From positions 64,201 to 115,407 of the forward strand of contig MU129096.1 in assembly GCA_014904985.1 (NCBI GenBank): 51,207 nucleotides of DNA, read 5' to 3'. The translations under genes and the position numbers were made by a program. Below the pieces are notes generated by a model. That model did not search any database and was not told the origin of the DNA. It saw only the letters and a program-made list of their open reading frames with translations. This DNA comes from Hydnum rufescens UP504. Lineage: Eukaryota; Basidiomycota; Agaricomycetes; Cantharellales; Hydnaceae. This document shows positions 1 to 11,564 of the stretch, piece by piece; position 1 is the stretch's first letter, and each line of letters begins with the position of its first letter.

Positions 1-297
1 CACGATCCAGCCGCCTTTCAAGTAGGTGTTGACCGAAGTCAGGCCTCAGCGGACAAAACATTTAAAGAGACGCACCGGCGAGACATGTGAAATAGTAGAT
101 GCGCCACGTGAAAAATTCTAAGTAGGTTTCGATGCAATTTCGTGAGCTCCCCAGTTCAAAATTCACCGGGTTCCAGAAATTATACCTGGACTTGTGAGAT
201 ATCTAGACGCCCAGGTGCCATTTCGCCAGAAAGACCACCTCAAGGGCGAGCTTCGCTGCACATTCCCATGTTTGGCAAAGTTGAGGGAGCGTCCACA
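1..297 (-). repeat. Inverted arm of a ~300-bp repeat
   Basis: Read on the minus strand, this block matches 7605-7905 on the plus strand at roughly 90 percent by eye. Shared landmarks include the ctccctcaactttgcc end, the stretch around the ctagatatctca motif, and the cctacttgaaaggcggct end. The sequence just inside it (from about 315) is instead repeated in direct orientation at 7908, so only this block is flipped. The left end may extend beyond the window. Confidence 0.85.
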
Positions 298-310
298 AGA
301 ATCTCTCTCT

Positions 311-620
311 TATCCTGAATGATCAAGGACAATGGCACTCTGGTGTTTGGGCATCAGGTTCATAGGGTTCTACCCCGCAAGCATTCGCTCGAATCCTCAC
401 AAATTTCGTACGTCTTTGAACCCCCGATACGTCTCGTCATTTGGACATGACATCGAGTACCCGACATTCAAATACTTCGCTTTGCGGTTGTGTTTAGAAC
501 GAGTCTCTAACGTGACTCATCCGATTGCTCTCTCGTCGGTCTTTGAGATCCTTTACGGTCTTGTCACTGTGAGCTTGAAGGTCCTTGGGTTCACGCTCTA
601 GGTCATGGTCTGCTTGTCGC
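311..620 (+). repeat. Direct repeat, first copy
   Basis: This segment starts at the motif tcctgaatgatcaagg and recurs in direct orientation at about 7905-8220 with a few substitutions and small indels. Short open frames inside it are not conserved between copies, so I regard it as noncoding. The stretch from 620 to 1202 holds nothing recognisable beyond partial similarity of 880-1110 to 10720-10960. Confidence 0.8.
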
Positions 621-1202
621 CAGCTCTTGGCTTCCATCCTGAGAATCTGGTTAAGATTCTTGATGTCGATGTCATTCTTGACGGTACCTTCAATGTTTAA
701 CTAAATCTTCAGATTGAATATTTCCTTGTCCTTGCTACTAGCTAAGATACACCTTTAGGCCAAGGGACATGATCTCTAAACATAGGACGAAAGAAAGCAC
801 ATTTTTCCTGAGTTAGACTTGTGGTAGTTTTTGGACGAGCGTTCTTTGATCCAGCACCGTTGTCCTCTCCCAATAGTGAGCCCTGGGGTAGAGGCGGACC
901 AAGAGAGGAAGGTTTGCGTTCCAACTTTCCCCATGGTGCCCGGAGCATTGGGTGAAGGGATGGGAGTTGCTAGGGGAGCACTAGAGGGTAGAGTAGGGCC
1001 CATGTCGGGGAGCTGCGGCTGTGAAAAGGGGGAGTCGAAGCTGAAGATGCAAAAGGACACATCTGGATGTGTGGTGTCTAGTGCATCTTGCAATTGGTGA
1101 TTGTCCAGTCGTGGTCTAAGTAATAATCAGTTAAAAACGATTTGCTTGGTGGGACATCATTGCTCATGGGACCTCGTTGAATATTCGATTGCATGATCGC
1201 GG

Positions 1203-2954
1203 TTACAATACATCTGCAGTGGGTCCGTCATTCGCGTTCGCACCCCCTCCATCCAAGTCTGCCACTACCTTCCAAACCCGATCCATGGCCTCTCGCTATA
1301 TCTTTCTCTACTGTGCCTGGAGAATCGAATGGATAACGACTCGCCACACGGCCATGTTCTTGGATAAGTTTTAACATGTAAGGCTGCGTTTCAGAATGAG
1401 TGCGATGGGCCAATCCAGCTATGAATTTAGCGTCAGACCCCTGACGGAGACGAGAAGGGACCTGAGTGGGTTTCATGAAAATGGTCATGGTTCATCCTAG
1501 GTTTGGAAAACCTACCATATCTCTCACACCGATGTGAAGGGGAGTGTCTGGGAGAGTCTCGACCACGGAATAGGCCAACGCACTGCTCACTAAATCCGTC
1601 ATTTCGTTGGCAGCGCGTCGTGCAGCGTCCCGAATTTTAGGGCGGATGACTGTCCCATCCTGCGACCCACTCTTCCATTATTCCTCTCCATACTGCCCCC
1701 CATCTCCCCTCCTCCACTTTCACTACCTTTTCAACTGCTTCTCGAATGTTATCCCGAATTGAGTTCCATAGCTCATCCCACTTTCTGTCATCTTCCACCA
1801 ACCATGGCACCATGGGCGGCGAAACGTGGAGCGGCTTGCATAGAGGTATCAACCAATGCGATAAATGCGGCACGCCAATCCCCCGTTCGAGCTCCAAACA
1901 AGTCTCGATCCGCGAAGGTCACTGCTAAAGAATGGAAGGCATCCACATCCTCCATCGTGACTCTAATCTTTGACAAAGCGTTCGACCCGGCACCTACTAG
2001 ACTAGCCATGACGTCACGACGAGTAGTGATTCGCATAGCATCCCCGACGTCATCTTTCCAGAGAATGTTTCGCAGTGTGGAGGCCCGCAGATCTGCCAAT
2101 GCGGAACGGAGAGTGGGCTGTAGGGCTGAGAGTAGCGACTCTCGCAGCTTGTGTCGCAGAGAAGTGTGCATCCTCGTCCTCCACCAACGTCGGATCATTA
2201 GTCGTAAAGCAAGCCGTATGAGCCATTGCGGCATCGCCCAGGCTAAGCGAGCACGCCGCGACACGGCACGCGACAGCTGCGGCTTCAATTTATGCTGTAT
2301 CAACATGACCACTATTACTGCTCCGTCGACTATCATATTGATCACGGCATCTGCGTATATCGTCGAAAGTGCATCAGCTAAGGTTCTCGAGAGCCTTTCC
2401 CACGGCGAATTGAATGGGTGCATATCCCATGGCACTGCGTGTCGCGCAGTCACAACGAAGATCGTCCACGCGAAAAAATAACAATTGAAGCGCAGAAGCG
2501 TGTAACGTCCTGCCTTATCGTCTATGTGGATGCCAAAACAGATTTTAATGATGCTCGAAAGATCCACATCACTGCCCTGACAATGGAGTTCTGCCAGGCA
2601 GTAGGAGGTTTTGTCCAGGTCAGACAATGAGTTAACATTCGCAATACTGTCCTTCGATTCGGTCCCAGTAGGGGCCATGGTGTCCGCTGGCTTATTTTCA
2701 TCGGGTCTCCGGTCCAAACGCAGGATAGAGTCGTCGGTAACGATAAGAACAACATACTGGTGGTTCCATGGTTCTGATTTCTCCCTACGAAGCTGAAGGG
2801 TATTAATCTTGGTAGGACGAGGGCCATACCAATCCACTATCCCATTGTCTCGCCAGTCTGGTCCGAACTCGATCAGATGGGGACCTGGAGGTCTGGGTTT
2901 CCCGGACGAGCCTATCGCGAAGTTAGAGGATGGCTTTGTGGGCGCGAAAGACAT
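1203..2954 (-). pseudogene. Copy A of papain-fold-like family, frame-broken
   Basis: The start at 2954 opens a long frame with the same landmarks as copy B: an N-terminal GPDWRDNGIVDWYGPRP block, a His motif (NHQYVVLI), an Asn-Cys motif (RFNCYFFAWTI) and a helical Arg-rich C-terminal half. Compared with copies B and C it has a 2-nt loss near 1805, an extra base near 1653 and another frame slip near 1305. Therefore the C-terminal third appears in other frames, ending at a stop that aligns with the stops of B and C (1203-1205). If these indels are real it is a pseudogene; if they are consensus errors it is a recent paralogue of C. Biochemical function is unknown. Confidence 0.65.
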
Positions 2955-4129
2955 GAGTTAGTAAGAAGGGGCGGCGGTTGTTGGCATCCAGATAGTGGAG
3001 AAGACACAGATTTCCGAGGTTGATCCAAACCGCTCCCAAATGAAGTGAATTTCCAAACGACATCAAGAACCACTTCAAAAAAGGACCCTAGCTTCCAATA
3101 ACTCTCCAAATGGCTGTATGATGGAGGCCGTTTACGTGCGTATTTCCAAATGCATGGCGAGATCGACAGTTTTGGGCGTGGACCCGTGTCCGACATTACA
3201 AGTACCGGAAAAAAGCTACAAACCATGGGGAGTATCGGATCATCGCAAAGAATGGCAAAGAATGAGGCTGGTCTGACCTGATTAGAATACGAAAGTATTG
3301 GGTTGGGGGAGAAAGAACGCGTGCCCTGCTATGGATGCGGGAATGTTCACGCAATCCAGGTATTTCAGGGCAGGGACGATCTCCAAACTCCCAGACATGA
3401 GCATCCAGGAGACAGACAGGAACTTTGTCCTATAAAACTCCCCTTTCCCCGTTGAGCCTATTGGGGGCTTGATCCAGGAGACCCTTTTGAAATCCAGGAA
3501 TCCTTCGACCTAGGGCGCTAACCAATTATATGAAGGGATTTTCAATGCTAATAACTAATATAATGGATTATCACATGTTGTAATGTGTGGAACTCACCAG
3601 AAGTCTCCCAAAGTGGTGGATGAGGATCAGAGAGCACTTACGAGGCCACTTGATACTAGTTTCGTAGATCCAATGAAAATTTCACACTGCTAGCAATTCA
3701 ACTGGTGCTTGGATAGCTTGTCTGATGACACCGCATGAGACATTTATGCTCATGTTCCTACTGGCTGAGCTTACTTGGCCAGGTGACAACGACCGAGCAC
3801 GGGGCGGGAATTGCCGAAGGCAGACGACATTGTCATGTCTGGCAAGGCTGAATGTGCTGCGGAATCTACTTAGGCAACTACAGAGCGTGGAAGAGGCTGA
3901 GCAATAAGACTAGGGGTAACCCAGTCTCAACGACGCAGTGTTTTTATGCAATAAAAGGGAGGAGGGCGGGAAAATTTTTGTGGGCGTGGACAGATGTGAC
4001 GAGGGAGACGATGAATTACTGACGGAGGACAAGCTGTTCCAGATGAAGCCATAGGGTGAAACACTTGGACTAATGGCGTCCGCTCTACGATCCGGGAACA
4101 ACTCGCTTAATTGGATCTATTACACTGTG

Positions 4130-4353
4130 GAGTGTTGCCGCGACTCGGCTCGACTCGACTTGCTTCCGAAGCCAAGTCCGAAATCAGGACTGGACTTGGG
4201 CTTGAGTCGACTCGAGCCAACGACTCGTAATATATTTATACCATAAATAGTTAGGCTGAGTCTGGATCAAGTCCTTTTCCACCAGGGACTTGAGCTCAAA
4301 ACGGACTTGGCTCGGGCTTGAGTCGGCTCAAGTCCGAGTCCGCGGCAACACTA
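4130..4353. mobile_element. hAT-type MITE in unit A
   Basis: A 224-bp element has near-perfect terminal inverted repeats, AGTGTTGCCGCG on the left and the complementary CGCGGCAACACT on the right. Its interior is rich in gactcg/cgagtc and gacttggctc motifs and it encodes no protein. The flanking octamers acactgtg and gcactgta agree at six of eight positions, suggesting a decayed 8-bp target duplication. A sister copy lies at 14472-14651. Confidence 0.75.
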
Positions 4354-5143
4354 GCACTGTAAATTACACTCACCAAGTTGAGCTTTGGTTCCACCGGATT
4401 TTTCCGGAGACTACAAACACTGCTGTGCTCTTATCTCATGTCTGTTCACTGTGAAAGTGGGTCCACGGTCATGGAGTTAGACTTTATGATCAGACTAGAT
4501 AAGGTGTGCATACTGCCTCGAGTTCCTCATCTCAGTGTTGAAACTCCTCCAACTGTCGTTCCATTCGAGAGCCACCACCCTCGAAGAGCAATCTATAATC
4601 CATGATCCATGGGGACCTCAGCCATCAACAATTTCGCATTTCGCATTTCGAGGGAAGATTTTTTTTGGCCATGCCAGACAATCATTTTCGAATGTGCTTG
4701 GGTAATCGAGCCAAGACATCGACAGAAAGAAAGAAAGGTCGAGTTCTAATAGCAGCCAAGCATGACCCCTTAATTCCGACATTTCTTTTATGACAAGTAT
4801 AGTTGTTACGCGATAACCTCTAATCTCAGATTGTCAGCTCTGTATCGAGGGAAAGGATGAATACCTTACATGAAATTCAGGTGTTATATGGGCGGAGATA
4901 TTAGTGATGCCCGCGACTTGAAGTCGCAATAAAAAGATAGCCTTGTGGTGTTCCTATTGCACCTCTTTTTGCTTAGAGCTTAACGACCTCTATTGTTTTA
5001 TTGTCCTTTCTTTCATACCTGGGTTAAAAAAAATCCATCATCTGTTGTACAGTACTGTAGTTGGAGAGAAATTTTTGACTCCGCGACTCGACTCGACTCG
5101 ACTCGACTCAATTCAGTTAGGCAAGTCTCTGCAACACTAAGTG
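4354..5143. other. Intergenic, no supported gene
   Basis: This stretch contains the end of unit A, a palindromic ccggatttttccgg core near 4397, and after 4868 about 200 bp of unique AT-rich DNA. I see no conserved open frame here. Confidence 0.6.
5076..5139 (-). mobile_element. Truncated MITE end with GACTC microsatellite
   Basis: Read on the minus strand it begins TAGTGTTGCAGAGACTTG, resembling the termini of the elements at 4130 and 14472, and runs into five tandem GACTC units (5085-5109). No opposite terminus is visible, so this is probably a remnant. It begins only a few bases after the stop codon of the peroxin gene and so would form part of that gene's 3' untranslated region. Confidence 0.5.
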
Positions 5144-7048
5144 TTATATTACATGGGTGCGATAGATCCTTCTCGTCCATCTCCGTCTCCTCGTCATCCC
5201 AGGTTTCTGCCACTCTTCCAATGGGGTAGCATGCGGATTGAGCCAGGCATCGTTCGTGTACACCCATCCCATCTTAGATCCATGAGATCCCATGGCCGCA
5301 ATGTATTAGATACGGAAACTGGCCTGCAGATAACAGAGAAGCGAGCCAAAAAAAACACATACCTCCATCGGCTCCGGAAGGAGCCCATCGGCCAAGATAG
5401 TCAGGGGCCCAATCCTCAGTTTCTACGTATTCCCAGCCGGGTTCGAGGTGTATTTTTAAATGCGAACTAGAGATGGAGCGAATGCCAAATGGCACCACAG
5501 ACAGAATCAGATATTTCCTCCGTGTGAATAAGGATATGAAGGTGTGCATGACTGAGCAGGGTGAATAGAAAATAAATAAAAAACAAATACGAACCTATCA
5601 TCGCCGACAGCCTGACTCCCATCCGGTTCCCGCGTCCATGCGCGGCGTTCGATCGGTTTCAGGTTCGAGTCCCCGTATTTCCACCCGGCCACGATGACAT
5701 TCCCATTCGCTGCGCTCGTAGCAGACGAGGACGGCCGCGCCCAGCGTTCGTTTTGGAAGACCTCGATCTCACGAAGCTCTAAACAAAAACGAATAATCCA
5801 ACAAGTGGTCTCAATTGTATGGATGGATCGGATGGAACGAAGGGAGAAGAAAAAAAGAGGGATGACGAGAGTGGACATACTGACTGACCTTTGGCTTCAA
5901 TGTGCTTTTCGGAAAGACTGACTTCATTGAGTATTCGTTGCAATTGGCTGGAGACGATGGAAATGACTTTAGATTGCTGCAAACCGCCATCGGGAGCGAA
6001 TATGAATCGGCGCATGAAGGGGTGTGTGATGAGAAATGGGCCGGCACCGGCGAGGAATGCGGTGAGTCGGAGGGGCAAGAATAATAGTAGAGGGAGAGTC
6101 GTGAAGAGAAGGAACAAGAATATTGCCGTGGATGCCCTCGTTTGCCAGGTAAGGTGGGGGACGATGAGCATGCCGGCATCGTGGGCATCGGATCTATGGC
6201 GTTGGCACGATGGATTAGGATTAGTGAGGTGTCATAACATATCTCGTGCAGGCGAGGTGATACATACAAAACACCCATGAGGTTCTGTAGGCCCTGAATA
6301 TTCGTGAACCAAGCGGTACTTCCCTCTGCGACAGGATTAGGAACTGGTGAACGGGAATTTAAGGACACTGAGGGATCCGCTATAAATGTATGTGTCGCCG
6401 TAGATGGCGAGATGGTAGGAGGGGTGCGGTACAAGAAAAGCATTACAGACAAGGCGATTACATTCGGCAAGACAAGAATAAGTCGTGGTTGGTAGCCTTT
6501 TTTGAAATTGTTGATTCAATTTTGCACTACGAGCACACCCGTCAGAATAATGGTCACTCACAAATAGCTGCGTATGCTGAAATGAACGTCGCCGTATACT
6601 TCCAGCCTTTGCGCCACAGTAGCACTTCTTCAACCCTCTCTACGACCCATAATATAGGACCGGCCCGGCTTGAAAAGCGCCGGAAATTGGCCGTTGTGAG
6701 CTGGAGCGCAAGGGGGTCTCGCATAATCAGAAGTGCATTGTTGCTCGCTGCTGCGCCCGAAGACGCGCCGGGAGGTGCTGGGTTAGGGTTACCAGGATGA
6801 CTTTGGATAGGAGAGGGCATAAAAATATTCGGGAAGCTGAACGAGTTGGAAAAGGAGGGCTTGGGGGTCTGTGTTGATGACGATGCTTCGGTGCCTACAA
6901 GTTTGGAACCGCCGCCCGGGAGGTCAAGCCGTGACCCTCCAGAAACTAGGATAGCGGGGGGCAGCTTTCCCTCACCGATGCCGCTCCCTTCTGAAGGCAG
7001 CAGTGTTGCATAGGGAGGTACAGGAATATACTGTGGCGTAATACCCAT
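5144..7048 (-). CDS. Peroxisomal membrane peroxin, Pex24/Pex30 dysferlin-domain family
   Basis: The start is the ATG at 7048. Exon 1 encodes a Pro/Ser/Gly-rich cytosolic leader and then an LRRF-like stretch (to about 6575). Exon 2 carries a hydrophobic segment (LVLPNVIALSVMLFLY) and the next a long hairpin-like membrane stretch (STAIFLFLLFTTLPLLL). The C-terminal exons give a dysferlin domain: VFQNERWARP, then AGWKYGD, LEPGWEYVETEDW and GWVYTNDAW, finishing near RRRRWTRRIYRTHVI at 5144. This order of reticulon-like membrane region then dysferlin domain is that of fungal Pex24/28/30/31/32 proteins, which act at the ER and peroxisome membrane in peroxisome proliferation. The family member cannot be decided. 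It is single copy although both sides are duplicated DNA. One late exon junction (near 5290) is uncertain. Confidence 0.8.
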
Positions 7049-7604
7049 GCCTAAACGTTTGAGTGTGGCCCGGAGGCAGCCGAACTACAACATTGATCGT
7101 CCCGGCAATTCTGTTGAGCCCCCTCTATCCTTGCCGTCTGGTTTCCCTCGCTTTTCCAATCAATGTACTAGGAGACTCTGGACCTGTTACTGGTTATATT
7201 TTCCTCCAAGTGCCCCGATATTTGGAGCCAACCTTCAGAGTCAAATCCAAAGATCGGGCCCGGCAGTGAGGCCCCCTTCGACACGCTATTTTTCTTCGCA
7301 GTTGAACGTCCTTTCCTTGTGCTCACTTACGTCACCACCCCTGTCTCTAGAGTCTAGAGAGAAGTATAAATGGCGAAAAGAATGCAGACAAGAATCGAAG
7401 CATGCCCACAGAGGCCCATGCCAGTGGCTTAAGGTCACGGATACCTATTGAACACAAGGTATGAACATTCTGCCTTGGGTCATTAGTCGCCGGTCTCTTT
7501 TTTTTTTTTTCACGATCTCGGATCCGAAAGTAGTGTCCTTCATTCGCTAAGGACTGAGAGCATCCCCCCAACTGACTCACACTCTGCTGACATCAGGTAG
7601 ATGT
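7049..7604. other. Upstream region of the peroxin gene, no gene seen
   Basis: This stretch contains a poly-T run near 7500 and no open frame with recognisable content. It presumably includes the promoter of the divergent peroxin gene. Confidence 0.5.
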
Positions 7605-7905
7605 GTTGTGGTCGCTCCCTCAACTTTGCCAAACATGGGAATGTGCAGCGAGGCTCGCCCTTGAAGTGGTCTTTCTGGCGAAATGGCACCTGGGACGTCT
7701 AGATATCTCACGAGTCCAGGTATAAGTTCTGGAACCCGGTGAGTTTTGAACTGGGGAGCTTACGAAATTGCATCGAAACTTACTTAGAACTTTTCACATG
7801 GAGAAGGGAAATACCCTTCTGGTAGTGTTGGTACGTATCTACTCTATTTAAATGTTTGTCCGTCTGAGGCGTGACTTGGTCAACGCCTACTTGAAAGGCG
7901 GCTGA
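7605..7905 (+). repeat. Second arm of the ~300-bp inverted repeat
   Basis: It matches the reverse complement of 1-297. The largest difference is around 7800-7850, where the two arms diverge. It is followed immediately by the direct repeat at 7905-8220, so the order block-then-direct-repeat is the same in both places and only the orientation of this block differs. Confidence 0.85.
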
Positions 7906-8220
7906 ATCCTGAATGATCAAGGACAATGGCACTCTGGTGTTTGGGCATCAGGTTCATAGGGTTCTACCCCGCAAGCATTCGCTCGAATCCTCACAAATTT
8001 AGTACGTCTTTGAACCCCCGATACGTCTCTTTGATCATTTGGATATGACATCAAGTACCCGACATTCAAATACTTCGGTTTGCAGTTGTGTTTAGAACGA
8101 GACTCCGACGTAACTCCGATTGCCTTCTCGTTGGTCTTTGAGATCCTTTATGGTCTTGTCACTGTGAGCTTGAAGGTTCTTGGGTTCACGCTCTAGGCCA
8201 CGGTCTGCTTGTCGCCAGCT
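7905..8220 (+). repeat. Direct repeat, second copy
   Basis: It matches 311-620 in the same orientation. From 8220 to 8639 the sequence resembles 11130-11565 in places (for example the gaagagtttaaagca and ccaaggcttttgctttctc motifs), so it is part of unit B of the tandem duplication. No gene is supported. Confidence 0.8.
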
Positions 8221-8639
8221 CTTGACTTCCATCCGGAAACGGAAATTACCGTATCGAACAGACCAGGTTCGGGCTGTGTACGGGGAACAAAACTTTTGTT
8301 CACTTCCCCCCATCGAGCACTTTCCTGCTGATGGCTATGCTCAATTGGGGTCTACCTTCATCTAATATGCACGAATCTACCAAACTTCGCTTGCGGCAGC
8401 TCGAAGAGTTTTAAAGCAGCATTCCCTCTTGCCAAGGCTTTTGCTTTCTCTTTCTGAGACTTTCACCCATATGTTGGACCTTCGCTCCACGATATTGCAA
8501 AGGAGGTCGTTGCTATCGAGGCCGGGAAGTATGGGTAGATCACGGCGGCCGGCTCCTACAGGCCAACTTGTGCGTAATAGTCAACGATGTGGCATCATAG
8601 CTCATGGACCTAATTGAATGTTCGATTGCATGATGGTGG

Positions 8640-10300
8640 TTACGAGACATCTGCAGTGGGATTGTCCTCCGCGTTCGCACCACCTCCATCCAAGCCTGCT
8701 ACTACCCTCCAAACTCGATCCATGGCCTCTCGCATATCTTTCTCTACTTTGGCTGGAGAACCGAATCCATAACGACCCACCACACGGGCATGTTCTCGGA
8801 TAAGTTTTAATATATAGGGTTGCAGTTCGAATGTGGGGTCGGACACGTGACGGAAACGAGGGACCTGGGTGAGTTTTATGAAAATGATCACAGTTCATCT
8901 TAAGCTTGGAAACCTACCATATTTTTTACCACACCGATGTGAAGGGGTGTGTCAGGGAGAGTCTCGATCACGGAATAGACCAGCGCCGTGTTCACTAACT
9001 CTGTCATTTCCTTGATAGTGCGTCGTGCTGTGCCCCGCATTTTAGGACGGAAAACTTCCCATCCCGCAACCCACTCTTCCATCATCCCTTCCCATAGCGT
9101 CCCCCATCTTCCCTCCATGTCTTTCATTGCCCTTTCAGCTGCTTCTCGAATGGTATCCCGAATTGAGTTCCAAGTCTCGTCCCACTTGGCGTCATCTCCA
9201 TGGGCTGCGAAAAGTGGAGCGGCCCGCACAACGGCCTGAACCAGTGCGACAAATGTGGCACGCAACAACTTTTGAGCCGTGCCTCCAACAGCAGGGAACT
9301 CCATCCTGAGTCTAACACTTGACAAGGCGTTCATTCCGGCCATTAGTAGGCTAGCCGTGACGTCACGATGAGCAGCGTCTCGGAAAGTATCCCTGACGTC
9401 ATCTTTCCAGAGAATGGTTCGCAGGGTTCGCAGGATGGAGGCTCGCAGATCTGCCAATGCAGAACGGAGAGTTGGCTGTAGGACTGAGAGTAGCGACTTT
9501 CGCAGCATGTGTCGCAGAGAAGTGTGCACCCTCGCCCCCCACCAACGGATCGTCACTCGCAAAGTAAGCCGCATGAACCATTGCGGCATCGCCCAGGCTA
9601 AGCGAGCACGTGGCGGCACGGCACGCGACAGCTGTGGCCTCCATTTAAGCTGGATCGCCATGATGGTTATTACTCCTCCGTCGACTATCATATCGATCAA
9701 TGCATCTGCGTATTTCGTCGCTAGTGCATCAGGTAAGGTTCGAGAGAGCTCTTCCCACGGCGAATTGAATGGGTGCGTATCCCACGGCATTGCTTGTCGC
9801 GCAGTGACGACGAGGATCGTCCAAGCGAAGAAATAGCAATTGAAGCGCTGAAGCGTGTAACGTCCTGCCTTATGGTCTCTGTGAATGCCAAAACAGACTT
9901 TAATGATGCTCGAAAGATCCACATCACTACCCTGATAATGCAGTTCGGCCAGGCAGGAGGAGGTTTTGTCCAGGTCAGACAATGAATTAACATTGGCGAT
10001 AGTGTCCTTCGAGTCGGTCCCATCGCGGGTCATGGCATCCACTGGCTTAGTTTCATCGCCTCTCCGGTCCAAACGTAGGATGGAGTCGTCGGCAAGGATG
10101 ACAACAATATACTGGTGGTTGAATGGTTCTGATTTCTCCCTACGCAGCTGCAGTGTGTGGATCTTGGTAGGACGAGGGCCATACCAATCCATTATCCCAT
10201 TGTCTCGCCAGTCTGGTCCGAACTGGATGAGAAGGGGACCTGCAGATCTGCGACTCCTGGACGAGGTTATAGCTACGTTAGAGGATGGCCTTAACGACAT
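8640..10300 (-). CDS. Copy B, intact family member with permuted papain-like motifs (hypothetical)
   Basis: The ATG at 10300 opens 466 uninterrupted codons. A short intron begins after KNM (GTAGGT donor, CACCCAG acceptor) and joins in frame to a last exon starting VPRFRHVSD and ending at 8640. The protein has FGPDWRDNGIMDWYGPRP (residues 27-44), a candidate catalytic His62 in NHQYIVVIL and a candidate nucleophile Cys155 in RFNCYFFAWTI. A long Arg/Trp-rich helical region follows. His before Cys, with the Cys in an Asn-Cys helix start, is the order in circularly permuted papain folds such as LRAT and some NlpC/P60 proteins. That assignment is inference; no database family was checked. It is the only one of the three copies without frame breaks. 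Confidence 0.7.
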
Positions 10301-11564
10301 GAATTAGTAAGAAGGGGTGGTGGTTGGTGTCCAGACTGCTGAGAGGATACGGATCTCCCGAAATAGAAATAGGTGTCCAAACCGCTCCCAAATATGGTGC
10401 AAGTGAATTTCCAAAGGACGCTGTAAAAAAGGATCTTCGGTTCCAATAACTCTCCGAATGGCTGTATGATGGAACCCCTTGATGTACATATTGCCAAGCA
10501 CATGCCGCCGAGGTCGACAGTTTTGGGCATGGACCCACGTGTCCGATATCACAAGCGTCGGGAAAAAGCTGTCAGGAGTGTCGGACCGTCGTAAAGAATA
10601 GAAAAGAATGAAGCTGATCTTACCTGCGAAAGTATTGGTTTGGAAGAGAGAGAACGCATAGCCTGCTGTGGATTGTAGAGTCCTCACGCAATCCAGGGAG
10701 TTTAGGGCCAGAACGATGGGCCCTGGGGTAGACCTGGAGTAAGAGAGGAAAGTTTGCCTTTCTTCACGGTTCGTGGAGCATTGGTGAATGGATGGGAGTT
10801 GCTATCGGAGCACTAGAGGGTAGACTAGGGCCCATCGTCGAGGAGCTGTGGTTGTGAAAAGAGGGAGTCGAAGCAGACGATGCAAAAGAGGACTGAGGGT
10901 GCCCAGGGAGACGTATGATGTCCAGTGCATCTTGGTGATTGTTCAAGCGTGGTTGATTTGTTTTCTATTTGAACACGTTGACGCGTACATCCACCGCCGT
11001 GACGCGCATCAGGGTTCACGACGTTGAGGGAGCTCCACGGCCATCTGTCCGGTGGCTGGTTAGCCTATTTGTCCTCGTCATGGACTTGACCACGCCCATA
11101 TTCACCAGCGTTACAGTAATGATGGAAATTACCGTATCTAATAGAGATGGTGCACAAAACTTTTTGTTCATTCCAATAATCTTCCCCCCATCGAGCGCTC
11201 TCCAGCTGATTGGTTCTCTCCCATGTCACTCTTTTCCAGCCCCCTGATGACTGTGCTCCATTGGGGCCTACCTCCATCTAAAACGCACGACATCTGCCAA
11301 ACTTCACAACTCGAAGAGTTTAAAGCACCATTCCCTCTTGCCAAGGCTTTTGCTTTCTCTTTCCGCGACACTGTCAGCCCCATTTCGGACCTCCACTCTA
11401 CCGTATTGCAAAGGCAGTGGTTGCCGTCGAGGCGGGGAGGCATGGGTAGATCAACACCGGTGCCTCACGGGCCAACTTGTGCGTAATAATCAGTTAAAAA
11501 CGATTTGCTTGGTGGGACATCATTGCTCATAGACCTCGTTGAATATTCGATTGCATGATGGCGG
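10301..11564. other. Intergenic between copies B and C
   Basis: 10304-10720 resembles the upstream DNA of copies A and C (2955-3400, 13316-13760), so it is probably the duplicated promoter and leader. 10720-10960 resembles 880-1110. I see no convincing gene. Confidence 0.5.

Larger units (their letters stand above)
1110..4868. repeat. Segmental duplication unit A (partner 11470-15604)
   Basis: From the shared motif cagttaaaaacgatttgc to the shared ggaaaggatgaatacc near the other end, this unit matches unit C almost base for base. It carries the copy-A gene, its upstream region and a MITE. Differences from unit C include a roughly 430-bp segment present only in C (about 14865-15300), a different number of gaaa units (three here, five in C) and a short inverted patch near 4373-4425. 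The 2955-4129 stretch is duplicated upstream DNA with no supported gene. Confidence 0.9.

Noticed and set aside
332..601. An 89-codon plus-strand open frame in the direct repeat.
   Set aside because: The second copy of the repeat (7930-8200) does not keep the frame, so the open stretch is not conserved as protein.
1759..2481. A 240-codon plus-strand frame opposite copy A (and similar ones opposite copies B and C).
   Set aside because: They are antisense to the family gene, and their sequence is mostly the complement of its Arg-rich part.
4085..5145. CRISPR-like array of gactcg repeats.
   Set aside because: The units are transposon interior and a simple microsatellite; there are no unique spacers of constant length.
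5655..5685. A tRNA B-box-like string (ggttcgagtcc) on the plus strand.
   Set aside because: It lies inside the dysferlin-domain coding exon of the peroxin gene on the minus strand, and no A-box or cloverleaf partner is present.
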